A stretch of DNA of 23,601 nt, from positions 1-23,601 of the forward strand of contig JAJXTK010000011.1 of NCBI GenBank assembly GCA_021783935.1. Direction: 5' to 3'. The notes under the pieces were generated by a model. It worked only from the letters and a program-made list of their open reading frames with translations. It had not been told where the DNA came from and did not search any database. Of the stretch, positions 9,374-18,859 are shown piece by piece (within the stretch, counting starts at the first letter, position 1; every line of letters starts with the position of its first letter). Source of the DNA: Myxococcales bacterium. Its GTDB lineage: Bacteria; Myxococcota_A; Polyangia; Polyangiales; JADJMO01. The position numbers and the translations under genes were made by a program.

Positions 9374-10609
9374 TCAGCCGAGCAGCTCGAGCGCCCGCTC
9401 TCGAGGCACGCGTTCGACGTGATCGCGCGCGGCGTCTCGCACGACGACGTCGCCCCCCTCGAGCGTCGCGACGAGCGGCCAGTCCCAAGCGCGCGCGTAG
9501 GCCAGCGCCTCGTCGCGCGCGACCACGATCGCGGACACACCGGCGGCGCGCAACGACTCGGCCAGCGCGTCGGCCCCCTCGCCCGCGGCGATCGCCACGC
9601 GTCGCGGCGGCTCGAGGAGGCTCGAGCGCGCGACCCCGAGCGCCCAGCTGAGCGCGTCGACGTCGAGCGCGAGCCCCGTCGCCGCCATCGGGCGACCGAA
9701 GCGCGCGAGCAGCCGGTCGTAGCGACCGCCGCCGCCGATCGGGACGCCCGGCCCCTCCGCGAAGAGCTGGAAGAACGCCCCGGTGTAGTACGCGAGCCCG
9801 CGCACCTCGCCGAGGTCGACGGCGACGCGCACGCCGCTCGCCCCCTCGGCGGCGAGCACCGCCGTGAGCCGCGCAGAGAGCGCGCGCAGCGACTCGATCG
9901 CAGGACCGCAACCGGCGCGGAGCAGGGCCTCGGGCGGCGCGTCGAGCAGCGACGGAGGACCGTACAGCCTGGGCAGCTCGAGGATCGCGGCGCGCGCCGC
10001 CTCGCCGAGCCCCTCGGTCGCGCGCTCGAGCGACGCCCGATCCTTCTTCGCGAGCGCGTCGGCGATGTCGTGCACGGCCTCGAGTGGGGCCCCTGCGAGC
10101 AGCTGCCGCGCCGTCTCGGCGTGGCCGACGTCGATGGTGAACGACGAGAGCCCCATGCTCCTGAGCGACGATGCCGCGAGGCGCAGCAGCTCGAGATCCC
10201 CCTCGATCCCCTGCACGCCGACGAGCTCCACGCCGACCTGCGAGACCTGCCGGTGCGTCCTCGCCCGCGAGCCCGCGCGCCTGCGCAGCACGCTCGCGTC
10301 GTAGGCGAGCCGGTAGGGAGGCGGCCGATCGCCGAGGCGCGTCGCGACGATGCGCGCGATCTGCGGCGTGACGTCAGGGCGCAGCGCGACGACCTCGCCG
10401 CTCTCCGGCTCGACGAACCGGACGATCTCGCCGGGGTCCATCGTGCCGAGGCCACGCTCGATCGTCTCGGCGTACTCGAAGGCGGGCGTCTCGATGGCGT
10501 CGAAGCCGTAGAGCGCCGCGTGCTCGAGGAAGGCGCGCACGACCGCCCTGCGCGTGCGCGCCTCGCTCGGCAGCAGATCGCGCATGCCGGAGGGGAGCGG
10601 GTGGTTCAT
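9374..10609 (-). CDS. hisZ: HisZ, regulatory subunit of ATP phosphoribosyltransferase
   Basis: A 411-residue protein of the class II tRNA synthetase fold. It opens with PLPSGMRDLLPSEA and contains RPDVTPQIARIVATRL and QVSQVGVELVG, which match HisZ and the HisS catalytic core. The ATP-binding arginine environment of true HisRS (FRxERPQxGRxReF) is replaced by VLRRRAGSRARTHRQ, and the C-terminal anticodon-binding domain is weak, both favouring HisZ. HisZ pairs with the short form of HisG to catalyse the first step of histidine synthesis and carries the feedback control. HisG is not in this window. The ATG at 10609 was chosen by homology; the frame continues to an ATG at 10645 and a TTG at 10687, and no Shine-Dalgarno separates them. 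It lies 99 bases downstream of the sigma factor gene, on the same strand. Confidence 0.85.
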   Translation of the reverse strand: MNHPLPSGMRDLLPSEARTRRAVVRAFLEHAALYGFDAIETPAFEYAETIERGLGTMDPGEIVRFVEPESGEVVALRPDVTPQIARIVATRLGDRPPPYRLAYDASVLRRRAGSRARTHRQVSQVGVELVGVQGIEGDLELLRLAASSLRSMGLSSFTIDVGHAETARQLLAGAPLEAVHDIADALAKKDRASLERATEGLGEAARAAILELPRLYGPPSLLDAPPEALLRAGCGPAIESLRALSARLTAVLAAEGASGVRVAVDLGEVRGLAYYTGAFFQLFAEGPGVPIGGGGRYDRLLARFGRPMAATGLALDVDALSWALGVARSSLLEPPRRVAIAAGEGADALAESLRAAGVSAIVVARDEALAYARAWDWPLVATLEGGDVVVRDAARDHVERVPRERALELLG

Positions 10610-10708
10610 CGCGCGGGCAGGCGAGGACGGCGGGCTCGAGCTCATGCGGGCAGGCGGTAGCGTCGCCACGGAGGGCGGGCGCGGCAAGGCGACGTCGTCG
10701 ACGCTCGC

Positions 10709-11398
10709 TCAGAGGCTGTCGCGCACCGACTCGAGCTGCCTCGCGAGCTTCTCGATGCCGCGCGCGTGCAGGCGCGAGCCCCACGACTTCGACAGACCGA
10801 CGTGGGCGGCGGCGTCCTGGAGGTCTTCGTCGAGGAAGTAGTGCCGTCGAAGGATCGTGGCCTCGGGATCGCCGATCGCGTCGAGCGCGGCGAGCAGGCG
10901 CGTGCGCAGCTCACCACGCCGAGCCACGGCCTCCGGATCGACCTGCGCGACGCCGCCATCGACGGCCCCCGGCTCGGGCTCTTCCCTCGCGACGAGCCCC
11001 GTCGCGTACGCGGTGGCCAGCCCCCGCAAGAACGACGACAGGCGGGCGTCCGCGGCGGCGGCGGTCGGCACGCGCACGGCGTTCTCCTCGGCCTTGCCCT
11101 CCGCGTAGAGGTCCGCGGCCTCGAGGGCGCGCAGGCGCGCGGCGACCCCGCGCGGCAGCCCCGACTCCTTGCGCAGCCCGTCGAGGATCGCGCCTCGCAG
11201 GCGCAGCCGCGCGTAGCCGCGGAACGAGACGCCGCGCGCCGGATCGAAGCGCGCGACGAGGTCGGGGATCGCCTCGTGCGCATGCCCCTTCAGGTCGTCG
11301 AGGTCGTAGCGACCGCCGAGCTGGCGGGAGAGCCCACGCGCGACCGCGTCGAGCACCGTCAGCGCTTCTTGGACGCGTGGATCGTCGCGGTCACGCAC
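10709..11398 (-). CDS. RNA polymerase sigma factor of the FliA/WhiG type
   Basis: A 229-residue protein. The region from about residue 30 to 77 (DLDDLKGHAHEAIPDLV, then FDPARGVSFRGYARLRLRG, AILDGLRKE) matches sigma region 2 of the sigma28/WhiG family, where FDPxRGxxFxxYAxxRIRGAILDxLR is typical. The C-terminus (about 170-222) has a region 4 helix-turn-helix with ILRRHYFLDEDLQDAAAHVGLS. The middle (about 100-165) is Ala/Glu-rich and does not show a clear region 3. The start is a GTG at 11398; no good Shine-Dalgarno is visible. No flagellar or anti-sigma gene lies nearby, so it is probably a regulator of development, stress or motility rather than classical flagellar FliA. It is co-directional with hisZ, but a functional link is not evident. 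Confidence 0.88.
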   Translation of the reverse strand: MRDRDDPRVQEALTVLDAVARGLSRQLGGRYDLDDLKGHAHEAIPDLVARFDPARGVSFRGYARLRLRGAILDGLRKESGLPRGVAARLRALEAADLYAEGKAEENAVRVPTAAAADARLSSFLRGLATAYATGLVAREEPEPGAVDGGVAQVDPEAVARRGELRTRLLAALDAIGDPEATILRRHYFLDEDLQDAAAHVGLSKSWGSRLHARGIEKLARQLESVRDSL

Positions 11399-11471
11399 GA
11401 TGCACGATCGCGTCGGTGCGGCATCCGGGCGTCAAGCCAGACCGCGAACATCGTCGCGACGCGCATAGTCG

Positions 11472-11500
11472 TTGCAACCTCGGCTGACGTGCGTTAGCCC
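11472..11500 (+). promoter_or_regulatory. Candidate promoter for the gene at 11509
   Basis: TTGCAA (11472-11477), a 17-base spacer and TAGCCC (11495-11500) resemble a -35/-10 pair. A start about 7 bases further on would give an almost leaderless mRNA for the ATG at 11509. The -10 match is poor, so this is tentative. Confidence 0.3.
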
Positions 11501-11508
11501 CGCCACCA

Positions 11509-12312
11509 ATGGCTGGGCGGCCCGACAAGGGGGAGGGACCCCGAGCGCCGATGGCGCACCGCCAGGAGCGAGATGGTGCGGGCGCAGTCGCCGGGACGTC
11601 CGACGGCAACCTGTTCCAGGACAGCGACGTGCCAGCGCCAGCGCCCTTGCAGGTCCCCACCGAGCGCCTGTCAGCGGCCGAGAGCGTGGCCGACGACGTT
11701 CGCTACGCGCGGGCCTGGCGCGTCTGGCTCGCCGCCCTCGCGCACGACCCCGAGGCCGCGTGGGCCGCCGCGTTGACCTACCGCTCGCTCGACGCGCTAG
11801 GGCGCGACGCCTGGCTCGACGCGCTCGATATCGACGCCCCCGCCGTCGGCGCGCCGGCCATCGCGCTCTACGCGCCGATCCTCGCGGTCGAAGACGACGA
11901 AGAGCGCCGGGCACGCATGGAGACGACGCTGCTGCGTTACGGCGCCCCGGCCCCCACGCAATCACTGCGCGGTCTGCGGGGAGTCGCCGTGAGCGGCGAC
12001 CGGCTCATCGTGCTCGTGCACCCGCTGTACCTCGAGTTCGTCGAGGTGCTGACGTGCAAGCTCGATGCGGAGCGCGGCTTCGCCGACGTGCGCCACAACC
12101 CCATCGCCTGCGCCGACACCGCGCCTCGGGCGGGTGACCTCATCGAAGGGGTAGAGGTAGAGTCGGTTCCGGTCGAGCCGCTGATCGAGGAGCTGGCTCA
12201 CGCGGTCGTGGCGCACCGCCGGCGCAACCACGAAGTGCCTGCGGCGCTCGCTCGCTTCGTCGATCTGTTCACGCCGCGGCCGGAGTCGGTGGATCTGGGC
12301 CGCTTGGGTTGA
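11509..12312 (+). CDS. Hypothetical protein
   Basis: A 267-residue soluble protein that I do not recognise. The first 55 residues are low-complexity (Gly, Ala, Pro, charged) and are probably disordered. Residues about 60-150 are Ala-rich and helical (RAWRVWLAALAHDPEAAW). Residues about 155-255 look like a folded alpha/beta domain, with a hydrophobic strand RLIVLVHPLYLEFVEVLTC, a GDLIEGVEVESVPVEPLIEEL stretch split by Val and Pro, and a helical end RRRNHEVPAALARFVDLFTP. There is no signal peptide or membrane helix. Strong third-position G/C bias and the lack of a competing gene support it as real. An alternative start is the ATG at 11551, after a GGGAGGG. It precedes the NtrC-type regulator in the same direction, with a 167-bp gap in which no terminator was found. 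Confidence 0.8.
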   Translation: MAGRPDKGEGPRAPMAHRQERDGAGAVAGTSDGNLFQDSDVPAPAPLQVPTERLSAAESVADDVRYARAWRVWLAALAHDPEAAWAAALTYRSLDALGRDAWLDALDIDAPAVGAPAIALYAPILAVEDDEERRARMETTLLRYGAPAPTQSLRGLRGVAVSGDRLIVLVHPLYLEFVEVLTCKLDAERGFADVRHNPIACADTAPRAGDLIEGVEVESVPVEPLIEELAHAVVAHRRRNHEVPAALARFVDLFTPRPESVDLGRLG

Positions 12313-12479
12313 CCGTCGAGTAGAGCGCAACGGGCGCGACGCGACCGATTCCGCGCTCCCTTTCGCGCGCCCAGGCATCGCATGTAAAGCTCCGTGACAG
12401 GGCTCGGCGCGCTCGGACGCGCCCCGGCCACACGAACCGCTCCGCCGCATGCGGCGAGGCGCGAATCGAACGAGGCTCC

Positions 12480-14300
<1,821 letters not shown>

Positions 14301-14304
14301 CGAT

Positions 14305-14335
14305 CCCCTCGCGTGGGCGCGCCGCGCGCGAGGGG
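14305..14335. terminator. Hairpin terminator between convergent genes
   Basis: CCCCTCGCG (14305-14313) and CGCGAGGGG (14327-14335) form a perfect 9-bp stem with a 13-base loop. It sits exactly in the 36-bp gap between the ends of the NtrC-type regulator (14300) and the YihY/BrkB gene (14337), so it probably serves both. There is no long T-run on either side. Confidence 0.65.
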
Positions 14336-14336
14336 T

Positions 14337-15365
14337 TCACGCGAGCGACGATCCGACCGGACGCGACGCGCGCGATCGTGGCCTGCGCGACGGCGTGCCC
14401 GCGCGCGCCCCTTCGCACGCGACCATCCCCGAGGTGACGCCGGGCGGCGACTCGACGGCGCGGTAGGCGCAGGCGTGCGCGAGGCGACGGACGCCCACCA
14501 GCTGATTGAGCTCGGCCCCGGAGAGCAGCGCGACGGCGAAGAGCCAGAGGGTGACCATCGTGATGGCCACGATCGAGAGCGAGGCCTGATAGGCGCTCTG
14601 GGTGCCCATCGCGGCGAGCCAGCGCCCGTAGGCGTACCCCATCACGACCTCGAGCGCGGACGAGAAGACCGCGCCGTGCCACAACGGCATGCGACGCCGC
14701 GTCGCGCTCGGCAGCCCGATCCAGAAGATCCCCAGGTGGAGCAGCACCAGGAGCGCCGCGCCGAGCCCGAGGCGCACGGTCAGATCGAGCGCGCTCGTCG
14801 TGCTGGTCGTGCCGACGCGGAGGTCGGGGAGACGTCCGACGGCGACCGTGCGCACCCAGTCGAGGCCGGTGCCGAGCAGCGTGAGCCCGGCCCCCCCGAT
14901 CGAGAGGACGAGGCAGGTCGCGAGGGCGAGGAGGCGCTTCTTCCACCACGGCCGCGGCTTCGACTCGGTCTGCAGCTCGAGCGCGTCGAAGACCGCGTGC
15001 ACGCCGCCCGACGCGAACCAGACGAACACCGCCGCCGCGAACGGCGCGACCGCACCGCCGTTCCACGCCGACACGCGCGCGAGCTCGCGCGTGACGAGGC
15101 CGCGCGCGGCCTCGGGCAGCGGATCGAGGATCGGCGCGACCGCGGCCTCGTTGCGCATCGCGAGCTTGGCGACGACCATCCCGAGCACCGCGGCGATCGG
15201 CAGCAGCGCGAGGAAGAGCCAGAAGGCCATCTCCGTGGCGAGCCCGAGCGTGCGCGCACGATCGAGGTTCACCACGAGGCGCCACGGCCCCGAGAGCACC
15301 GAGCGCACGCGCGAGCGCGGCGACGCGGGCGCCGGCGGCTGCAGAGGGCTCGGCTCGTCGGCCAT
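14337..15365 (-). CDS. YihY/BrkB family inner-membrane protein
   Basis: A 342-residue protein with about six membrane helices, near residues 40-68, 106-128, 145-168, 195-217, 230-252 and 262-288. The pattern (aromatic-rich second helix, FWIGLPSATRRRMPLWHGAVF around 211-231, closing AELNQLVG) matches the YihY/virulence factor BrkB family, once mislabelled ribonuclease BN. The function of the family is not settled; roles in serum resistance or envelope transport have been proposed. The start at 15365 (MADEPSPL) has only a weak GAGGG 12 bases upstream. Residues beyond about 300 form a basic, Arg/Ser-rich tail that is probably disordered. It lies 54 bases downstream of the small glycine-zipper gene on the same strand, and the two are probably co-transcribed. 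Confidence 0.88.
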   Translation of the reverse strand: MADEPSPLQPPAPASPRSRVRSVLSGPWRLVVNLDRARTLGLATEMAFWLFLALLPIAAVLGMVVAKLAMRNEAAVAPILDPLPEAARGLVTRELARVSAWNGGAVAPFAAAVFVWFASGGVHAVFDALELQTESKPRPWWKKRLLALATCLVLSIGGAGLTLLGTGLDWVRTVAVGRLPDLRVGTTSTTSALDLTVRLGLGAALLVLLHLGIFWIGLPSATRRRMPLWHGAVFSSALEVVMGYAYGRWLAAMGTQSAYQASLSIVAITMVTLWLFAVALLSGAELNQLVGVRRLAHACAYRAVESPPGVTSGMVACEGARAGTPSRRPRSRASRPVGSSLA

Positions 15366-15419
15366 GGCCGGATTGTGCCCTCGGTCGGTCGCGGTGGTGA
15401 AGCGACGAGCGCCCTGGCG

Positions 15420-15770
15420 CTACGAGTGGGACGCGCCCTCGCGCGACGGTGGGCGCGCGGGGTCGGCTTCTTCTTCGTCGTCGCGCACGCCGAGGGCGCC
15501 GCGGGCCATCGCCCCGAGCTGATTCTTCGCGTAGTCGGCCGCGTATTTGCGCGCGGCGATGGCGCCGAGCCCGAACAGCAGGCGCGGCGTGAGCCCGCCG
15601 CCGACCACGAACCCGACGCCGAGCGCGACGGCCACCGCGGTGCGAGGGTTCTGCTTGGCGAACGCCTCGATGGCGAGCCGCGCCTCGTGGACCCCTTCCT
15701 TGGCGTGCGTCTCGAGCGCCTCGAGGTCCACCTGTTCCGACTTCCCGCCCGCGCCGCCGTCGCCCTGCAT
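15420..15770 (-). CDS. Small glycine-zipper membrane protein, DUF883/ElaB-like
   Basis: A 116-residue protein. An amphipathic N-terminal helix (about 13-40, EQVDLEALETHAKEGVHEAR) leads to NPRTAVAVALGVGFVVGGG (41-59), a hydrophobic segment with Gly spacing. This resembles the ENPxxAVGxAxGVGFLxG end of ElaB/YqjD (DUF883) proteins, which anchor to the inner membrane and in E. coli bind ribosomes in stationary phase. Unlike those, it continues past the membrane segment with about 55 further residues, ending in an acidic-basic tail. AGAGGAG six bases before the ATG at 15770 supports the start. It is first in a probable two-gene unit with the YihY/BrkB gene. The family call is from motif resemblance, not a search. 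Confidence 0.78.
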   Translation of the reverse strand: MQGDGGAGGKSEQVDLEALETHAKEGVHEARLAIEAFAKQNPRTAVAVALGVGFVVGGGLTPRLLFGLGAIAARKYAADYAKNQLGAMARGALGVRDDEEEADPARPPSREGASHS

Positions 15771-15816
15771 GAACGCTCCTCTCGCGTGCCCGCGCCTGCA
15801 CGAGGCGCCGACGCCC

Positions 15817-15874
15817 ATCGATGATCGATGGATCGGAGATCGATGTCGATGTTCGATGGATCGATGGATCGATG
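15817..15874. repeat. Cluster of ATCGAT/GATC repeats upstream of a small membrane gene
   Basis: Within 58 bases there are five ATCGAT and five GATC words, arranged as imperfect GGATCGATG repeats. It is far less GC-rich than its surroundings. It lies 47 bases upstream of the small glycine-zipper gene (start 15770) and could be part of its promoter or an expanded short repeat. Apart from this cluster, the stretch 15771-16010 shows no gene I can support. Confidence 0.7.
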
Positions 15875-16010
15875 CCGGCGCACGGCGCCGCTCGCGGCGC
15901 ATGATACGGCCATCGCGCCTCCAGCGCGCTCTCGCGTAGGGCGACCGCGTGCCCTTCGCGCACGCAGCCGGGCGCATGGCGGTGGCATCGCGCCTGCAGC
16001 GACACGGGAC

Positions 16011-16307
16011 GTGCGACCGCTCGGCGCTCGGGTGGAGGATCACCCGCAAGAGAGCGCGCGCTCGCGAAGGCGCGCCGGGGCGGCGCTCGCTTGCCTCTGC
16101 GCGTCGGCGTCCGTCGCGGCGCTGCTCGCGGCGCTGTGGCCGCGCACGCTCCCGCTCGAGCGCCGCGTCGCCGAAGGTTCGCCCCCCGCCCGAAGCGAGG
16201 CGGCGCCGCCCGCCCCGAGCCCGGCGTCCTCGTGCGAGTCCGCGCACGCCGAGAGCGATCCCGCGTGCGTTCACGCGAGCGGGCACGAGGTGCACGCCGC
16301 TCCGTGA
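16011..16307 (+). CDS. Possible small membrane-anchored or exported protein
   Basis: A 98-codon frame from a GTG at 16011. It has a basic stretch (SARSRRR), a hydrophobic segment of about 20 residues (AGAALACLCASASVAALLAA) and an Ala/Pro/Ser-rich tail with two cysteines (SSCES, PACVH) and three histidines near the end. The codon third positions are strongly G/C biased, which supports coding. No clear Shine-Dalgarno is visible, and a second GTG at 16032 is an alternative start. The frame is open further upstream, but that part runs through the GATC repeat. No family is recognised. It could equally be non-coding sequence with a chance open frame. Confidence 0.4.
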   Translation: MRPLGARVEDHPQESARSRRRAGAALACLCASASVAALLAALWPRTLPLERRVAEGSPPARSEAAPPAPSPASSCESAHAESDPACVHASGHEVHAAP

Positions 16308-16341
16308 GCAGCGGCGAGCCACGCTCGGCGTGCGATGGCGC

Positions 16342-17649
16342 TCAGACGACGGCGGCTGGCGGCTCTGCGCGTTCGTCACGCGGCGCCGCGGGCTCCTGCC
16401 GCGCCGCCGGGAGCTCGACGACGAAGCGGGTGCCCGCCGGCTCGCGCGGAGCGAACGAGAGGGTGCCCCCCAAGCGATCGACGAGCTGCTTGACGACGTA
16501 GAGACCGATCCCCGAGCCGCGCTCACCTGCGGTGCCGCGCGGTCGGATCTTCGTGAGGCGCTCGAAGACGCGACCGCTCTTGTCGGCAGGGATCCCCACG
16601 CCGTCGTCGTCGACCGTGAGCACGGCGCGGCCTGCGCGCGCGCCGACGTGCACCCAGACGTGCCCCCCCTGCTGGACGTACTTCAGGCCATTGCTCAGCA
16701 CGTTCGAGACGATCCTGGTGGCCCACATGGGATCGGCGCGGATCGAGGGCACGTCGTCGTCGACGGTCACCTCGAGCCGCACCCCCTTGCGCCGCGCCTC
16801 GACCTCGACGAGCTCGGCGACGTCGCGCGCGAGCGCGGCGAGGTCGAGCACCGGATCGCTGGCCGGGCCGTCGTCGTCCTCGAGCTCGACGAGCGCCGTC
16901 GCGAGCAAGTTGCTCGAGAGGTGCACGACCGCGTCGCACGCGCGACGCGCGACGTGCAGCAGGTGGCGCTGGTCGTCGGTGAGCGTCGTCAGCATCGGCT
17001 CGAGGAGCTCGAGCGCGCCCTTCGCCGCGGCCACCGGCGAGCGGACGTCGTGCGCCGCGACCGCGAGCAGCTCGTCCTGCTTGCGCGCCTGCGCCGCGAG
17101 CCGCAGCGCGGCCCCCTCGGCCGCGTCGGCGCGTCGACGCGCCTCCTCGAGCGCCGCCGACAGCTCGAGCTCTCGCGCGCGCTGCGCGGCGAGCGCTCGT
17201 CCGAGCGAGAGGCTCTCCTCGACGGCCGCAGCCCCCTCGGCCTTCAGCGCCGTCGAGAGGGCGCGCTCCACCGCCTCGACGCTCGCTCGCGTCTCCGTGC
17301 TCACGCGCAGACTGGCCAGGCCGCGATCGCGAACTCGCTCGCGAACTACCTCCAGATCGAGGCCCGGCGCGCTCGCCGGCGCGGTCGCCGCGACCGACGC
17401 GGCGTCGACCTCGGCGAGCTCGAGCTCTACGGTAGGACGGCTCTGCGTGATCCAGCCGAAGTCGATCGTCACCTCGCCGCGCTCGTGCGCGCGCTCGAGG
17501 AGCCCGAGGACGAGCGCCGCGAGCGCGTTGCGCGTAGCCGGCTCGGACGCGACCGCGGCGGCCCACGCGCGCATGCCCGCGCGCGCGAAGCGCACGTCCG
17601 CGCCCTGCGGCACTGCCACGGAAAGCCACCGCGTCGCTTGTCGATCCAT
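16342..17649 (-). CDS. Soluble sensor histidine kinase
   Basis: A 435-residue kinase with no membrane helix. The N-terminal part (about 1-120) is an alpha/beta domain that I cannot assign. A coiled coil follows (about 140-195), then the H-box AVAAHDVRSP with His200, N-box SNVLSNGLKY (Asn316/Asn320), G1 box DDDGVGIP (347-354) and G2 box GERGSGIGLYVV (375-386). It should autophosphorylate on His200 and pass the phosphate to a response regulator. No receiver gene is adjacent, so it is an orphan kinase, as is common in myxobacteria. The ATG at 17649 follows GGAGG eight bases away; this is better than the upstream ATG at 17664, which lies just before that ribosome-binding site. The C-terminal 20 residues are an Ala/Pro/Glu-rich tail. 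Confidence 0.93.
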   Translation of the reverse strand: MDRQATRWLSVAVPQGADVRFARAGMRAWAAAVASEPATRNALAALVLGLLERAHERGEVTIDFGWITQSRPTVELELAEVDAASVAATAPASAPGLDLEVVRERVRDRGLASLRVSTETRASVEAVERALSTALKAEGAAAVEESLSLGRALAAQRARELELSAALEEARRRADAAEGAALRLAAQARKQDELLAVAAHDVRSPVAAAKGALELLEPMLTTLTDDQRHLLHVARRACDAVVHLSSNLLATALVELEDDDGPASDPVLDLAALARDVAELVEVEARRKGVRLEVTVDDDVPSIRADPMWATRIVSNVLSNGLKYVQQGGHVWVHVGARAGRAVLTVDDDGVGIPADKSGRVFERLTKIRPRGTAGERGSGIGLYVVKQLVDRLGGTLSFAPREPAGTRFVVELPAARQEPAAPRDERAEPPAAVV

Positions 17650-18181
17650 GCTGGGGACCTCCATGGTCCGACCGATTCCGGGCGACGTCCACGCTCCGAG
17701 GGTCGAGGGGACCCTTCATGAGTCCGGATGACGATGACGCGGCCGCGTCGCGCGATCTCGAAGCCGGCTTCGTCCTAGCAGGCCGTGGGGTCTCTCCGAG
17801 ACCGGCCGATTCTCTCCCGTGTCATCGGTCGATTTCTCGCGCGATCGACCACAGCCTGCAGACGGTCACGGTTTCCGCTGGCTGTTTTTCGACGGCCTGC
17901 TAGCGCGGTGTCGCTCGCCGGCGGCGACGTCGAGCTGTGCACGGGCATCGCAGCGCTGGCCACCCGAGCCGTGGCACGTGGCGTGGAAGGCGAGGTCCGA
18001 CGGCGGACGCGGCGGCACGACCATCGGGGTCGCGCCCTCGCGTAGGCTGGCGTATCGAAGGGATGCGACGGGCGAAGCTCGCGAGCCTATCGCAGGTCGT
18101 CGGAGCTCGACCTGCGCCGCTGTGACCGTCGACGGGCCGTCGTCGATCGCCGAGCGCTCGCAAGGACGAGAGGAGCTGCAG
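17650..18181. other. Intergenic region between the kinase and the YtxH-like gene
   Basis: This 532-bp stretch holds repeat copy A (17775-17903) and the promoter regions of two divergent genes. The rest shows no gene I can support. A short open frame at 17718-17903 begins after GAGGGG but runs into the repeat and ends at the repeat's final TAG, so it is probably not a conserved gene. No clear -35/-10 pair was found. Confidence 0.5.
17775..17903 (+). repeat. CTAGCAGGC intergenic repeat, copy A
   Basis: A 129-bp element bounded by CTAGCAGGCCGT and its exact reverse complement ACGGCCTGCTAG. Inside, GGTCTC/GAGACC and GGTCGAT/ATCGACC can form two further hairpins. It aligns without gaps to copy C (22094-22222); I count 102 of 129 identical bases by eye, with GGCCGATTCTCTCCC and CGCGCGATCGACC fully conserved. 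It lies in the divergent gap between the kinase and YtxH-like genes. No transposase is present, so if mobile it would be a non-autonomous element. Confidence 0.9.
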
Positions 18182-18538
18182 ATGAACATCCGCAAATATC
18201 TGTCGAACGTGCGCGACACCGATCTCGACGACGTGCTGGGCGTGGTCGGGCTGCAGAAGCGCGGCTCGGGGGACTGGGTCTTCCCGATGCTCGCGGGGCT
18301 CGGCGCGGGCATGGCGATCGGCGCCGGGCTCGTCTTCTTCCTGACGCCGTACCGCGGCCAAGAGGCGCGCGAGAAGGTCAGGAAGGGGGCGCAGGACGCG
18401 CAGCGAATGCTCAACGACAAGGTCTCGATGCTCTCCGACAAGGTCGGCCAGATCGCCTCGAAGGAGGAGTCGACCTCAGAGGCGTCGGGGGGCGACAAGG
18501 CGGGCGTCGGGGCGACGACCGCGCATAGGAGCTACTAG
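18182..18538 (+). CDS. YtxH-like small membrane protein
   Basis: A 118-residue protein. After a soluble start (MNIRKYLSNVRDTDLDDVLG) comes a Gly-rich membrane segment (about 35-56, MLAGLGAGMAIGAGLVFF) followed directly by LTPYRGQEAREKVRKGAQDA, the pattern of YtxH-domain proteins (LxPxxGxExRexi). The rest is an amphipathic helix (60-95) and a Ser/Gly-rich tail. YtxH proteins are linked to general stress in Bacillus; the molecular role is unknown. AGAGGAG six bases before the ATG at 18182 supports the start. The TAG stop (18536-18538) lies inside the first four bases of repeat copy B, so the reading frame ends in repeat DNA. This gene, the ones at 15420-15770 and 19657-19887 share the Gly-spaced anchor design. 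Confidence 0.85.
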   Translation: MNIRKYLSNVRDTDLDDVLGVVGLQKRGSGDWVFPMLAGLGAGMAIGAGLVFFLTPYRGQEAREKVRKGAQDAQRMLNDKVSMLSDKVGQIASKEESTSEASGGDKAGVGATTAHRSY

Positions 18539-18662
18539 CAGGCCGTTGAGAAGCGGCCTGCGGGAACTGTGACAGACAGCAGGCCGAGTCGATCGCGCGG
18601 CGAGTTTCGGGTTGACGCGGGAGAGGCTCGGGCAGCTCCGGAGAAACTCGACGGCCTGCTAG
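18535..18662 (-). repeat. CTAGCAGGC intergenic repeat, copy B (inverted)
   Basis: A 128-bp element with perfect CTAGCAGGCCGT/ACGGCCTGCTAG ends. Its reverse complement matches copy C over CGCGCGATCGAC, TCGGCCTGCTG and CAACGGCCTGCTAG, so it is in the opposite orientation to copies A and C. It contains extra internal CAGGCC/GGCCTG words that can pair. It begins within the stop codon of the YtxH-like gene. A further GCAGGCCGTCACCG about 12 bases beyond its right end (18675-18690) may be part of a decayed neighbouring copy. Confidence 0.88.
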
Positions 18663-18811
18663 CGCTGCTGCCCTGGCAGGCCGTCACCGCTGTCGTGATG
18701 GGGGCGTCGGGGGTGTCGATTTCGCGGGGGCACCGCAGACGAGCGCGTCGGGTGCCGCCTCGCCCGAGGTCGTGCTCGCCGACGTGCTCGCAGTGATCGG
18801 GTCCTGCGCAA

Positions 18812-18854
18812 CCTCGAGCGGACGACGCCGCGTCGGGCCGCCGTCCGCTCGAGG
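18812..18854. terminator. Strong hairpin after the membrane protein gene
   Basis: CCTCGAGCGGACG (18812-18824) and CGTCCGCTCGAGG (18842-18854) are perfect 13-base inverted arms with a 17-base loop. It lies six bases past the stop of the minus-strand gene at 18860-19498, as expected for a terminator. The minus-strand sequence after the stem (TTGCGC) has only a minimal T-run. Confidence 0.65.
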
Positions 18855-18859
18855 CGTCT

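Noticed and set aside
9374..10609. Histidyl-tRNA synthetase
   Set aside because: The catalytic arginine motif and the anticodon-binding domain of HisS are not preserved, so HisZ fits better.
17718..17903. Small plus-strand gene of 61 codons after GAGGGG
   Set aside because: Most of it is repeat copy A, it ends at the repeat's own TAG, and the product looks like no protein family.
18569..18796. Open frame of 75 codons starting in repeat copy B
   Set aside because: It is mostly repeat and hairpin sequence with no domain and no ribosome-binding site.
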